64,000 bases of DNA, taken from the NCBI GenBank assembly GCA_028751875.1, contig CM054165.1:23616670-23680669 (forward strand). The letters are read 5' to 3'. The notes below the pieces were generated by a model. That model was not told the origin of the DNA and searched no databases. It saw only the letters and a list, made by a program, of their open reading frames with translations. Positions 33,440-45,594 of this stretch are shown piece after piece (the first letter of the stretch is position 1; each line of letters starts with the position of its first letter). Both the position numbers and the translations under genes were made by a program. The stretch comes from Rapana venosa. Its lineage: Eukaryota; Mollusca; Gastropoda; Neogastropoda; Muricidae.

Positions 33440-33545
33440 CCACTCCTGTGGGATCTCTAAGAGACGTGGCACCTGAAGGATCTCCAAAACACTCGACCCC
33501 TGTGGGATCTCAAAGAGACATGGCGCCTGAAGGATCTCCACATCG
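33440..33545. repeat. Tandem duplication, ~56-bp unit
   Basis: Two copies of CCTGTGGGATCTCAAAGAGAC with GGCGCCTGAAGGATCTCCA. Confidence 0.8.
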
Positions 33546-33676
33546 CCTGACCAGCCTGTAACCTGTCATCTGAGGCGAATGCTGAGGCCCAGCACCATGA
33601 CCATTTCCAGTGGAGAGAGACCAAGACCACGACGGCAGCTGGGTCTGCCAGCTATGTGACTGTCTCCTGACCCCAT

Positions 33677-33697
33677 CTCCCCCCCCCCCCCCCCCCA

Positions 33698-33762
<65 letters not shown>

Positions 33763-33827
33763 CAAGAGAGATAGAGACAGGGACAGACAGAGACAGACAG
33801 AAAGAGAGGGAGGGAGAGAGCGAGGAG

Positions 33828-33881
<54 letters not shown>

Positions 33882-33985
33882 AGAGAGAACTCGAATATTT
33901 TAATGAGAGAGAGGGAGAGAGACAGACAGACAGACAGACACACACAAACAGACAGACAGACAGACAGACGGACACATTTTGGTTG
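33677..33985. repeat. Poly-C and (GA)n/(GACA)n microsatellites
   Basis: C-run at 33680-33696, then compound GA, GACA and GAGG arrays. Confidence 0.95.
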
Positions 33986-34022
33986 GATCACTCACTCTGG
34001 CATCAATTTCATGCTATCTTAC

Positions 34023-34037
34023 CTCATTCGTGTCCAT
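34023..34037 (-). CDS. Candidate first coding exon (MDTNE) of the coiled-coil gene
   Basis: ATGGACACGAATGAG followed by donor GTAAGA. The start context ACTATGG has A at -3 and G at +4, an in-frame TGA lies 15 nt upstream, and the exon ends in phase 0, the phase that exon 1 at 28917 requires. No other exon was recognised between them. The link is inference. Five codons carry no homology signal, and upstream out-of-frame ATGs exist. Confidence 0.3.
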
Positions 34038-34180
34038 AGTTACCCCAGGAAATCACAACTTCCCGGACAGAAGGCGGAGTTTACCAGACGACACTCATCC
34101 AGTTCAGGCGCACTGAAATCTCCATACACAATTTGACCACGTTCGCCATCTATTGGCAGTTCGGTGTTTTTTTTAATGTC
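34038..34180 (-). promoter_or_regulatory. Candidate promoter/5' UTR
   Basis: Non-repetitive stretch upstream of the candidate start. On the minus strand it contains CTGCCAATAGATGGCGAACG, combining a CCAAT box and an ATGGCG element. No TATA box was seen. Weak evidence. Confidence 0.2.
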
Positions 34181-34415
34181 GTCTGCTGAGATATGATTCC
34201 CAGTTTTTAAAATACCTGGCTGGTTTTCCTAAAATTGTCTACCGGAATTAAGGTGCTACTTTTCATCTGTGGAAGAGAAACACTTCTACACTCCTTTATG
34301 TATTTTAATACAACCGTAATAAGATTTGATCAAAGCTTTAAAAAAAAAATCGCACTTTCTATTAAAAGAAAATGTAAGCATACACCCTCTGGGTCGACAT
34401 TGCAAGAAGTATGGA

Positions 34416-34417
<2 letters not shown>

Positions 34418-34458
<41 letters not shown>

Positions 34459-34510
34459 AGCGTGCGCGCCGTGCGTGCGTGCGCGTGTGTGTGTGTGCGT
34501 ATGTGCCCCT
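34418..34510. repeat. (CT)n and (GT/GC)n microsatellite
   Basis: CT array at 34420-34455, then GTGCGC-rich sequence. Confidence 0.9.
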
Positions 34511-34904
34511 GCGCGTGCACGCAATCCTTTCAAGTAGGCAACTAACAGTCAGTTTCAGATCGTTTTTTCATTAGACATGATACGGCATCTTGAAGCCATT
34601 CCCTAGCAACTCTCGGTTCTCAAAATTAATGTCTACGAAAAAAAAAAAGTTTTGGTATGGATTTAGGAAAGGCCGAAAGGAGACCAAAATTAGTGATGTA
34701 AAAAATAAAGATGAGGAATGAGAACAAAACTGATATCTCCCCTCCAAAGATTGAAACGGCTCGATCAAAAATCAAATAAGGTTTTCTTTTGACTGCAACG
34801 GGCTTTGCCTTGAAAATCAAAAAAACTGGTTATCGTTTTCTTTTTTGATTTCAGGGCTGCTACTACTCGCTACTACTACTTGCGACCTTTTCCCCCCTCC
34901 ATTC
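34511..34904. other. Unassigned sequence
   Basis: AT-rich, no motif recognised. Confidence 0.5.
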
Positions 34905-35232
34905 AGCATTTAGGTAGCCGTATTCCGACTTCCGTGTCTAAACACAACATCCGTGTGTATGGGTTGTTTTCAAATGTTGACACCCGTCCCTACTGGCATG
35001 AAATGGCCGACTCTTAGGCAAATGTGGAATGTGTTTTTAACCTGTGCGCAAGATGTTCTGCCTGCATTCACACACGACGCCTAGGTTTATTGTCTCATTC
35101 GAAAGACGTTGACATTCAGTTCGATTTTTTCCCCAGGTCAAAATGGAAAGAAAGGGTAAGGCCAGGAGGAATCGAACCCCTCAGTCTACTTGTCAGACAG
35201 GTGAAGGTCCGCACTGTCCTGCCACCTTCCTT
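34905..35232 (-). mobile_element. SINE family C (head type 2, long 3' variant)
   Basis: Minus-strand head GGTGGCAGGACAGTGCGGAC, B box GGGTTCGATTCC variant, CATTTTGACCTGGGGAAAAA, CAGAACATCTTGCGCACAGG. The 3' part runs into GGAAGTCGGAATACGGCTAC, also present in family D. Confidence 0.8.
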
Positions 35233-35317
35233 TTTGAGTGTCTTTACGAAAATTACTTTTTTTTTAGTACACTGAGAACTATCGTAACTAGTTTGAAATG
35301 TCCCCCCCCCCCACCCC

Positions 35318-35520
35318 TCCCTCTTTCCAAGGTCCCGTGTGCAAACGCACGCAGAACATCTTTCACACGTTAAACCCGTTCCGCTTTTCGGAAGAGTAGG
35401 CCATTGTGTGCCGGTGGGAACGGATGACAAAATTTACAAAACTGCATACACACGGATGAAAAAAACCACATTAGTGCTTATTCCATTATCCTCGAAATAA
35501 AAGAATAAAGAAAGAAAGAA
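35318..35520 (+). mobile_element. SINE family C, 5'-truncated
   Basis: Begins in the core at AAGGTCCCGTGTGCAAACGC and runs through TTCCGCTTTTCGGAAGAGTA and GTGCCGGTGGGAACGGATGA to the TCGAAATAAAAGAATAAAG tail. It faces the copy at 34905-35232. Confidence 0.9.
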
Positions 35521-35594
35521 AGAAAAGAAGAAAAAGGGAAAAATGCACAGAAAAAAATCCAAACACTGTCAAAACGGTTTCGCACCTAGCACTT

Positions 35595-36072
35595 CACTTT
35601 ACACACACACATTCACGCACAACAGCACACATCAGCAGCAAAGTCAAGCACCGCCAAGAACACTCGCTAACTCTCCACACACAACAGTCCATCCAGCTCT
35701 CCTCTCGGAGTCGAGGGCTTTAATCCTCAGTCCACACACACACACACACACGCACGTACGCACATGCACGCACGCACACACACACTGTACACACACACAC
35801 ACACTGTACACACACACACACTGTACACACACACACACGCACGCACACACACAGAGGCACACACACACACACACAGGCACAACACACACCACGCCACACA
35901 CACACCACACACACACTGTACACACACAGACACACACACACTGTACACACACAGACACACACACACACACACACACACACCCCTGTACACACACAGACAC
36001 AGACCATGTACAACACACACACACACGCACGCACGCACACTGTACACACACACACACACTGTCAACACACAC

Positions 36073-36142
<70 letters not shown>

Positions 36143-36155
36143 CACACACACTACA
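35595..36155. repeat. (CA)n / CTGTACACACA array
   Basis: CA repeats interspersed with CTGTACACA modules. All long open frames here are repeat artefacts. Confidence 0.95.
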
Positions 36156-36686
36156 CTGGAGGGAATTAAGCGACTAAAGATTAATGACCAGAGTTTTGAG
36201 CAAGGGCCAGCGTGTTTACGATCACAACCACAGAGCACGCTGATCCGGCTAGTGGATTAACTAGCACACTGAGAGCCTCAGGTGCTGCTGGCTTTGCAAA
36301 CAGAAAGAAAGGATTACCAGAATAAGAGGATGCCTGACCGGGTCTGAGCAGTGGCTAGGATTGAGCGGAGTGAGGGAGCCAGCCTTCTGACCCAGGTATT
36401 CATTTCAGCTGATTGGCGATTTGCACTTGGAGGTCTGCTGATGTTTTGCACTTGCCGGTAAGTTCACCTGTTCACCTGTCGGCGACATTGCTTTTGATGG
36501 TAGCCGTTGATGCATGCCCCGTCAGCTGTTTGCATTCTCTGCTGTCCTCAGCCCTGAAGAGTTCATCTTTCGGCACGCCTGTCTCTTGGCAGTTCTGCTC
36601 TGTACACTGCAGGCTGGTGGAAGAAGAGGGTCAGCCATCACAAACAGATCCACGAGTGTCAAGTGTGGCAGCAACAGCAAGGAGGA
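36156..36686. other. Unassigned, higher-GC sequence
   Basis: Mixed-composition stretch with open frames on plus (36413-36739) but no recognisable domain, splice pattern or copy elsewhere in the window. Confidence 0.4.
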
Positions 36687-37015
36687 GGGTGGCAGGACGG
36701 TTGAGACACTCACCTGCCCAACAACGAGTCAAATCGTGAAGTTCTGGGTTCCATTCCCAACCTTGCCCTATCTTCTCAGGTTGACAAGAAAATCAAACTG
36801 AATTTCAAAGTCCTTGGGATGAGACTATAAACCGAGGCCTTTATTCCGAATACACGCGCACGGGTTGAAAGCCTGTTCCGCTTTTCGAAGAGTTGGTCAT
36901 TTCATGCCGATAGGAACGGACAACATAATTTTTTAAATAGCAAACTAAAACGCATGCCCATATGTGTCGTGTTTAGACACTAGCCCCACTGTCGGAATAC
37001 AGCTACCTTATAGGG
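36687..37015 (+). mobile_element. SINE family C (head type 2, long 3' variant)
   Basis: GGTGGCAGGACGGTTGAGAC head, GGTTCCATTCCC B box, GATGAGACTATAAACCGAGG core, TTCCGCTTTTCGAAGAGTTG, ending CTGTCGGAATACAGCTACCT. Confidence 0.85.
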
Positions 37016-37222
37016 ATGGGAAGGGGGGGGGGGGAGAGGGGGACAATTGCATACACAAAAATCTCATCTCTAATCTCAGCTCTAGCTGAGGAACGAAACA
37101 AACAAACCAACCAAGCCAACCCACATCATTTACTTGGCGCCGCGGTTTAATCCCTATACCAAAATGCTGTCTGTATACTGAGTGAGGCTTCAGCTGCAGG
37201 GTAGGGATGCAGGTAGATAAGG

Positions 37223-37500
37223 TGAAGGTGTCCCATAGCCTATGTGGTCGTAGGGGAGCGAGGCATCAGAGACCTCAGCTTCTCCAGGGGCCAGCATATT
37301 GAGGGCGTCGCCTATCTCCTCTCCCTCGCTGCTTTACCTTCCCTGACCCTAAAGAGGGCAGGTAGCCATTTACAGCTGGGGAACTGTACTCAAGCCAAGG
37401 CGCACATAGGGTCACCCATCGAACTGGTAACCACGCTCGATGCCGCTTAACACTGGCTGAAAGAGAGCGAATGCTCTTATCGCTGAGCTATCCCGTCCCA
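37223..37500 (-). mobile_element. Chimeric tRNA/5S SINE, copy 2
   Basis: Minus strand: GGGACGGGATAGCTCAGCGA, GTTAAGCGGCATCGAGCGTG, ATGGGTGACCC, CAGGGAAGGTAAAGCAGCGA, CATAGGCTATGGGACACC. Older than the 11242 copy, with several substitutions in the 5S-like part. Confidence 0.9.
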
Positions 37501-37589
37501 GAATGTAGTATGCAAGCGTTTTGTTTTTTTTAAAGTTGTCATCCGTTTCCACCGGCACACATTGGCCAGCTCGTCTAAAAGGCGGAACA

Positions 37590-38280
37590 GGATGTAACGT
37601 GTAATTCCTCTATCCACCTCAGTGAAGTATTTAGGGGTTGTTATTGACAAAACACTCTCTATACAAAGTTTCATCACCCAGACCTGCCTGAGAGATGTGA
37701 CAAGCTTGGATTTTGCATCAGTGGAAAGATTCTGTGGAATTGCACTAATGCAACATCCAAGCTTGTCACATCTCTCATTCATTCAGGTCTAGACTATCGT
37801 AATTCCCTTTTGGCTGGTCTACCAGCATCATCAGTCCACTCCCTTCAACGTTTACAAAACTCTGCAGCTCGACTTAGAAAGGAAAATCTGAACACATCAC
37901 TCCTCTCTTGCGATCCACTCACTCCCTATTTCACACAGGGTAAAGTATACGATTCGTCCCTTTGTTACAAATGTCTCTACAAAGCTATAACCGTCTTCAT
38001 CTGTACACTCCATCCTGCTCCCTCCATTCTGCCACAGATACCTTGTGCTTCCAAATACCCAGATTCAAACAATCCACTGTTGGCCGTGGCTCTTTCTCTA
38101 TTTCGGGTCCATCCATGTGGAGTGACCTTCCTCTCTCACTTCGCCAGAAGTCTACATTTGATACGTTCAAATCCAGCCTCAAGACACTTATTTCCTACCT
38201 AGTATCTTCCCCCATGATTACACCTCCTATGTGTTCCTACTTTCCAAGCGACATCCCTGCTTCATAGCGTTGCGCACGCG

Positions 38281-38329
<49 letters not shown>

Positions 38330-38475
38330 GTTGTTGTTGGGTACGTTTGCATTTGCGTGGATGATTTGAGTGCAAGCGCTTTGATTTGTTTGCTTTGCAA
38401 GATAGCGATCTAGAAATTCCATAGAATGATGATGATGATGATCATAATACTAATAATAACAATAATATTAATAAT
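37590..38475 (+). mobile_element. CR1/L2-like LINE 3' end, frameshifted
   Basis: Blocks include SGLDYRNSLLAGLPASSVHS, LQRLQNSAARLRKENLNTSL, then in another frame FKQSTVGRGSFSISGPSMWS and DTFKSSLKTLISYL. A (GT)n array at 38281-38327 lies in the 3' UTR, followed by the tail GCGATCTAGAAATTCCATAG with (ATG/ATT)n. Dead copy. Confidence 0.85.
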
Positions 38476-38479
38476 AATA

Positions 38480-38655
38480 ATGATCATCTCATCTCATCTT
38501 CTCCCGTAACTCCCTTCCGGGGTCGTAGCACATATGGGCACTGTAGTGACGAACGTTGCACCAGCTATCTCCATTTGCAGCGGTTGTGAGAAAGAGCCTG
38601 AGTTGTGGAGAAGCAATAACAAGAAGAAGAAGAAGAAGAAGAAGAAGAAGAAGAA
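38480..38655 (+). repeat. Unknown repeat with (GAA)n tail
   Basis: TTCCGGGGTCGTAGCACATA to GAGAAGCAATAACAAG, then ~35 bp of GAA. The tail suggests a retroposed element. No second copy was seen. Confidence 0.4.
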
Positions 38656-38924
38656 AATTATTATGATTATTTTTGTATCCGAGGGAAAATGTAGTCACAT
38701 GTGATGCCCTAAATGCCATAGAGTGCCTAAAGTTATGAAGTTCCATGAATTGTTTTAATTCCACAAATAAATCCTTGCTTATCAAAGTTATAACATTTCT
38801 CAAAGAAATAATGAAAACCTATTGATTTGATGCATCTCTTTAGATGACACTAGTGTATTTTGTTACATGTTAGGGATAAGTTAATTTCCTTTCTTGGTAT
38901 AGACTTGAATGGCCATGTCATTGT

Positions 38925-39111
38925 GTGTGAGCATACTCGCACCCGCACGTATACGTGTGTGTGTGCCCGCGCATTTGTGTGCATGTGTTCGCACTTATAT
39001 GTGTACTGGTTGTGCTTTTGTAGCAGGGAGATCCAACTCACGCGGGTGCATGAGTGTGTGTGTGTGAGACGCAGGAGCGGGCGATCTTCTTCGCGTGTGG
39101 ATGTTTCACCC

Positions 39112-39186
<75 letters not shown>

Positions 39187-39194
39187 GTGTGTGT

Positions 39195-39230
<36 letters not shown>

Positions 39231-39260
39231 CTTGTGGCTGCCTTTGGGTTGCGGGTGATG

Positions 39261-39310
<50 letters not shown>
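38925..39310. repeat. (GT)n, (TA)n and (GA)n microsatellites
   Basis: Perfect (AT)n at 39114-39183, GT at 39184-39225 and GA at 39266-39307. Confidence 0.95.
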
Positions 39311-39544
39311 GCAGTTGATTGCTGATAATGTATTCAGGCATCATGTTCATGTGCCATGCTTTTCCTGTATTGTGAATAGTCTTTTTCTTTTCATGTCCCT
39401 AGTTTGAGATTTCCTTTCTGCTTTCCATTTTGGGGTGAGTTTGTGTTGTGAGTGTTTTTTCGCAGGCCCACATCCGCAAGTTGTGGCTTTGTTGAATTTC
39501 ATGTGCCCCTTGGGGTTTTCTTGAAATAAATCTTGAATCTCCCA

Positions 39545-40366
39545 CTAGAGCTGGAAGAGCTTGACAGAGAACCAACCATAGACGGACTCGGCAAAGTCGT
39601 GGACTCTTTGGCCTCTGGCAAGGCACCTGGGAACATACGGGGTGGAGTGAAACAGGGTTGAGCCCTGGCTCCCACCCTGTTTGGAATCTTCTTTGCTGTG
39701 ATGCTGAAACACGCATTTGGTCCTGCAGCTGAAGGTACCTACCTCTGAACAGGTCAGAGAGAAAGCTCTTCAATCTCTCCAGACTACGAGCCAAGACTTA
39801 AGTCCAGCTGACTTCCTCTTTGCAGATGACGCAGCAGAAGCCACCCACTCAGCTGAGGGCCTATAGCACTCATGACTCACTTCAGGAATGCCTGCCAAGA
39901 CTTCGGGCTTACCATTAGCTTGAAGAAAACACAAGTCATGGGACAGGATGTTGACTCTCCCCCAGCTGTAAGCATCAAGGACCATGAACTGGGTGTTGTC
40001 CATGACGTCGTGGGCTCAACTATATCAGACACTTTTTCACTTGACTCAGATCCAACAGGCGCATCGGCAAAGCAGCTGCTACCGTGACCAAACTGACAAA
40101 GAAAGCATGGAACAACGGCAAGTGAGCACACACAGATCCAGATCTACAGAGCCTGCGTCGTGAGCACCCTCCTGTACGGCAGCGAGTCCTGGTCTTTGCG
40201 TGCCCGACAGGAGCAACAGCTCCATGCTTTTCACATGCGTTGCCTCCAACACATCCTGAACATCACCTGGCAGGACAAGGTCTCACACAACACTGTCCTG
40301 GAAAGAGCTGGATGCACCAGCATGTACACGCTGCTGAAACAGAGATGTATGCGCTGGCTTGGCCAT
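39545..40366 (+). mobile_element. LINE reverse transcriptase remnant, part 1 (internally deleted)
   Basis: LEELDREPTIDGLGKVVDSL and ASGKAPGN (fingers region) are joined directly to GGVKQG, a stop and ALAPTLFGIFFAVMLKHAFG (motif B), so the segment with catalytic motif A is missing. FLFADDAAEATHS (motif C) follows at 39811, then HFRNACQDFGLTISLKKTQV and VVSTLLYGSESWSLRARQEQ and RCMRWLGHG. Several stops and frame changes. A SINE interrupts it after 40366. Confidence 0.85.
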
Positions 40367-40690
40367 GGGTACGGGATAGAACATTGCGCTTGCAATCTGA
40401 CGACCCGGGTTCGATTCCCGTTCAAGGGAATATTTTCCCTGGAGTTAACATCAGTGCAGACTCCACTCTCCCCAAAAGTCCTTCGGATGAGACTATAAAC
40501 CGAGGCCCCGTGTGCAAACGCACGCAGAACATCTTGCGCGCACGTTAAATCCTGTTCTGTTTTTCGTAAGAGTAGGTCATTGTGTGCCGGTGGGAACAGA
40601 CGACAGAATTTACAAAACCGCATACACACGGAGAACAGATGTAAAAAAAGCTTATTCTATTATCCTCGACATAAAAGAACAATTAAAAAA
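40367..40690 (+). mobile_element. SINE family C (head type 1), nested in a LINE
   Basis: Complete copy: tRNA-like head with B box GGGTTCGATTCCC, GGAGTTAACATCAGTGCAGA, core GATGAGACTATAAACCGAGG, GCAGAACATCTTGCGCGCAC, GTGCCGGTGGGAACAGACGA, AAAACCGCATACACACGGAG and a poly-A-rich end. Removing it restores the LINE reading frame at the WLGH..RMDDGR motif. Only an ATG/ATG duplication is evident. Confidence 0.92.
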
Positions 40691-41240
40691 AAAAGAAAAT
40701 GTTGTGCGCATGGACGACGGACGGATCCCTAAAGGCCTCCTCTATGGAGAACTTGTGCAGGGAAAACGTCCCACAGGCAGACCACAGCTGCGATTCAAAG
40801 ACACATGCAAGAGGGACTTAAAAGCCATGAACATCGACCAGAACAACTGGGAAACAACAGTCCTCGAATGGTCAGCCTGGAGACAGACTGTACAGAAAGG
40901 TCTCTCTCTCCAAGTTCAAAGAGACACTCGCTTAGCAGCTCGAGGCAAAGAGAAGGAGAAGAAAGGCTGCAGCCCAGGCAGGCAGACAGACCAGCATTGT
41001 CAGACTTCATCTGTGTCCTCTGCCATAGGGACTGTCTGTCACTCCCACATTGGACTGGCCAGCCACACCCGACACTGTACCAGACTAAAACACCTGGAGT
41101 GCAACTCCATAGTCTTCCGAGACTCAAGGATGCCTATACATATAGAAAACCAAAAGACACCTGCTCAAACGGTAATCCATTCTGCTGTTCCCTCTAACTG
41201 TTCATGGCTACTCACACGTCGCTGGTTCACTCTCGCATAG
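40691..41240 (+). mobile_element. LINE reverse transcriptase remnant, part 2 (C-terminus)
   Basis: VVRMDDGRIPKGLLYGELVQ, GKRPTGRPQLRFKDTCKRDL, KAMNIDQNNWETTVLEWSAW, then in another frame FICVLCHRDCLSLPHWTGQP, which corresponds to a C-terminal CxxCxRDC zinc-finger-like motif common in this LINE group. Confidence 0.85.
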
Positions 41241-41539
41241 ACCAGCAAAGAGGAATCATTATTTCCAAATACACAACAGATCAGACAGATCCAGCAATGA
41301 CAAAATGGCTAATAACAGCTTCATAACTGGGTAGATCGAACAGATAGACATGTGCTAAGATGCACATCCCATTTACCAATCTGTCTCTCTTCACTGATCT
41401 TGCATAGAGCAGCAATGATAAATCACCACCAACAATAACGACATACAAGATCACGTCCCTCCATCCCTGTGACACCCCATCCACATTCTTCCCCTTCTTC
41501 TTTTCCTGTCTCTGTCCACTTCATGTCTCTGTATGCATG

Positions 41540-41611
41540 CATGTATGCGCGCAATGCATGTACGCATACACGCATGCATACAGAGACGTGTTTGTGCGTG
41601 TGTGTGTGTGC

Positions 41612-41652
<41 letters not shown>

Positions 41653-41802
41653 GTGTGTGTGTGTGTGTGTGTGTGTGTGGTGTGATGTGTGTGTGAGTGT
41701 TTACGTATGTACGTACGTAAATATGTATGTATGTATGCATATATGTAACCAAGCTCGGTTTTTTTTAATCTTTCCCTTTCTTTCTCCTTTCCTTATCACT
41801 TC

Positions 41803-41893
<91 letters not shown>

Positions 41894-41980
41894 GCATTTT
41901 TATTTGGATACGTTGTTACAGTAGTTGGAGTTGCATGGGTATCTATGCATGTATGCATGTATGCATGGATGTGTGTTATG

Positions 41981-42056
<76 letters not shown>
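41540..42056. repeat. (GT)n, (CT)n, (TA)n, (CA)n cluster
   Basis: GT at 41597-41695, CT at 41806-41868, TA at 41869-41893 and CA at 41982-42054, with ATGC/ATGT repeats between. Confidence 0.95.
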
Positions 42057-42159
42057 AACTTATTCAAACATGTCCAACAGATGCCATAAATCACCAGGGT
42101 TTCAGGACTGACAAGGGAAACGAGTGACGAGAAACGTCAACACGACTGCTGTCTTCAAC

Positions 42160-42318
42160 GGACAGTAAATCACACACAATGAAGTCGGTACCGATGTCTT
42201 CAGCTAACAATAAATCAGGCACAGTGATGTAGGCACTGATGTCTTCAGCTGACAGTAAATCAGGCACAGTGATGTAGGCACTGATGTCTTCAGCTGACAG
42301 TAGGTCAGGAAGAGTGAC
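42160..42318. repeat. 45-bp minisatellite, ~3.3 copies
   Basis: Unit ACAGTAAATCAGGCACAGTG then ATGTAGGCACTGATGTCTTC and AGCTG. Confidence 0.9.
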
Positions 42319-42429
42319 TCACGAGACTGTAATATAAACAGACACTGCAGAAGGCTTGCAACTTAACCAGCGTCAATGCTTTAGACGCTGCTAAGGCAGT
42401 TGGTAAAACTTCAAGCAGGGGCCATGACA

Positions 42430-43060
42430 ATGACTGAGATTGTCTTTTGGTTGTATAACTGACTCGTTAAAGGTTCTTTTGATTTTATAACTGACAGGTT
42501 AAAATTACGTTTTTTAGTTTTAGAACTGACTCGCTAAAGATCGCCTTTTAGTTATATCACCGACATATTAAAGACTGTCTTTTAGTTTAATAACTGACAC
42601 GCTAAATACTGCCTTTTAGTTATATCACTGACATATTAAAGACTGTCTTTTAATGTTATAACTGACACGCTAAATACTGTCTTTTAGTTATATCACTGAC
42701 ATATTGAAGACTGCGTTTTAATGTTATAACGGACACGCTAAATACTGTCTTTTAGTTATATCACTGACATATTGAAGACTGTCTTTTAATGTTATAACTG
42801 ACACGCTAAATACTGCCTTTTAGTTATATCACTGACATATTGAAGACTGTCTTTTAATGTTATAACTGACACGCCAAATACTGCCTTTTAGTTATATCAC
42901 TGACATATTGAAGACAGTCTTTTAATGTTATAACTGACGCGCTAAATACTGCCTTTTAGTTATATCACTGACATAGTGAAGACTGTCTTTTAATGTTATA
43001 ACTGACGCGCTAAATACTGCCTTTTAGTTGAATTACTGACGTGTTCAAGACTTCTGTTAA
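42430..43060. repeat. 68-bp minisatellite, ~8 copies
   Basis: Each 68-bp unit is two diverged ~34-bp halves: TTTTAATGTTATAACTGACA with CGCTAAATACTGCC, and TTTTAGTTATATCACTGACA with TATTGAAGACTGTC. The edges fade into older, diverged half units (42430-42550, 43030-43260). Confidence 0.95.
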
Positions 43061-44423
43061 ATTCAAAACTGAACAGTTAAAATTACTCTTACCTTTTTAA
43101 ACCTTATATGTTAAATATTGCTTTTTAGTTGAACATGTGACATGTGAAAGACTGTCTCTTGATTTTATAACTGCAAGTTGACAAATAAAACCCCTTATTT
43201 TTATGACTAACGTGCTTAAGATTGCCCTTCAGTTTTAGAACTGACCTATTTGCGTTAAAGATTCATTCTGAACTCTTTTTTTTCCTTCTTGAATCTTAAA
43301 TTATCATATGAAGATAGAATTCGGGATGTTAAATGAAACCTGAAATCTATACTTAATATCTTTAGAGTATTCACCTGACACTGAGATAGCTCATAAGATT
43401 TTTACTGTGCATACTTGCTCTTTTGGTGATGTGCATACGCAATTGTAGAAACTGGTTGAGCAATTCTTAAATGCCCTGCCTCCATGACGAAGAAGAAGAA
43501 GAAGAAGAAGAAGAAGAAGAAGAGATTAAGAAAAAGTGCATCTAGAAGATGCTAATATGTCCATTCTTAATCAACCAGACCCAGACCCTGCCAAGATTTG
43601 AATTTGCAACCCAATAATTTCAGGACAAGCAAATATGCTGAAGAATACTTCCTTTCAAAATCTTAAAGAAAAAAATGACAGAACGTTTGCCTGTAAATTT
43701 ATTTCACGATCTAAACCTGTTAAGGTGTGTACATTGATGTACGTTTGCATCAAACCCTATATTCTTTAAATGTTAAATTCTGTTGTTTATGCTTATTACT
43801 CAGGCCTCTCTGGTGTGAAGACTACAACAGAAATCTTATCCTTACAGGTTCTTCAGCCATTGGTCACAGATTCGAGATTCAGCAGCATCTGATGGATTTC
43901 TGATGGCCATGTTGACAGTCTTTCAGGCGGTTCCTGTGCAGACCTGTCATGACCTTGGTCCCCGTCAGGTTAGCCATGCATGCAGGCAGCAGAGCAAACA
44001 CACACGCTGAAGACTGCTGTTAGTGTTCGCATTTGATGGGATGCAGAAGCAGACCTACCCTGCATGCACAAAATGTGGGAAACACGTCAGCAGCTATGAG
44101 ATGACTGCCTGGTGAACTGATAGTGTAGTTCTGATAAGCACCACTGATTTGCAGGGACCTAAACATGTGTACATTCCGGTATGTCTGATCTGCCACAAAG
44201 CATATACTTTAGTGCAAAAATCATATTTAACCGTAAGGACTATACTGCATTTTCCAGAATCTTGGTCGTAAGAATGTCCACAAGCTCTCACACGTGAGAA
44301 CTGAACCCAAAATACACATGCCCCCTTCACGCTAAAACATCTTGTGCTGAGTTGGAAGGCAGGAATTTTCACTGATACACATCCCATCGTCCATGGTCCT
44401 CAGCAGCCATGATGCAGTGTCAC

Positions 44424-44426
<3 letters not shown>
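43061..44426. other. Unassigned sequence with (GAA)n at 43488-43523
   Basis: AT-rich with no coding signal recognised. Confidence 0.5.
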
Positions 44427-44512
<86 letters not shown>

Positions 44513-44543
44513 TATCATCATCATCATCATCATCATCATCATG
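44427..44543. repeat. (ATC)n/(ACC)n microsatellite
   Basis: About 115 bp of ATC triplets with an ACC block and one frame slip near 44513. Confidence 0.95.
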
Positions 44544-45594
44544 CTACAATGTCGTGAATGAAAAGCATCAGCCACAGTCCATTATGCAGAACTACTGTCT
44601 GATGCCAGAGTTACAGACGGAAAGGTTCGTCTTGTGGTTTTCTTGCTGTTGTCTTTCTCATATCTTGGCTACCGTCAATCAGTTTACTGTTTGTTGGATC
44701 AAGATGTGGGAACGAAAGCAAACAAATGTTCTTTTAGTTGTTAAAATTGTAGTTACTGGTATGAAAGAAATGCACAGGTAAGGAACATTTGCACATAACA
44801 AGAGGAACAGTTTCTCAAAAGCAAAATCGTTTATTTTTCATGTTGCTGACAGCCCAGCTGATTGTGGAGGCAACATCAGGAACGTAATCTCGTTTGAAAA
44901 GTACTAGTGCATGGGGATGCTAAAATGTCTGTCAACAAGGGCTTCTTTTCTTATAGTGGTTCTCCAATTTGTATGAGAAACAGACAAGAAGAAACTCACC
45001 AGGGTACACACTCATCATTTTTATATTACCAACATTCGTTTGCTTCAACGTGAGGGACTCCTTGGCTTGTGGCTTATGATGTACAGAACGGTGACAAATA
45101 CCTGTTTTTCGATTATCAAGACATGCAGAACACAAACATTTGTTTCACAGCAGATTCCTTAAAGATCCGAATCTAATATTCCCTCAGACATCATTCTGAA
45201 ATTCACAAGAGAATCAGACAGTTTTTGTCTTATATAAATCAGTATCACAAATATTTAAACCAAATTGTTTTGACATTGTAACTTAAGTGATCAGTTAGGA
45301 CTTCGAAAGTAGACAGTGAGTTGTCACAGATTGTATTTTCTTGTCTTGAAATTGATAGGCCATTCCATTGTAAAAGAGAGGAGGACCAGCAGGTCACTGA
45401 AAGGTAGCACAGAAAAAAGTATCTAAAAATGGGACACAAGAATTTTTTTAAAGTTAAGCATTTGATTAAAAGGGTATTTGAAAATGAATGGGATTTGTAA
45501 AGTTTTTAGTAGAAAACTATGTAAATAAATAACTTTTTCTCTCAGCACTTTGAGGAATTGTTTGAGTGATGTACTTTGTTTCATTCAGTGTGTT
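44544..45594. other. Unassigned sequence
   Basis: AT-rich, no motif recognised on either strand. Confidence 0.5.

Noticed and set aside
35543..36177. Thr/His and Cys/Val open frames around (CA)n arrays (also at 3193-3534, 10554-10820, 30998-31345, 62326-62616)
   Set aside because: Dinucleotide repeats give alternating dipeptides in every frame.
40367..40440. A functional tRNA gene
   Set aside because: A and B boxes are present, as in other SINE heads here, but the cloverleaf is incomplete and the sequence continues into a SINE body.
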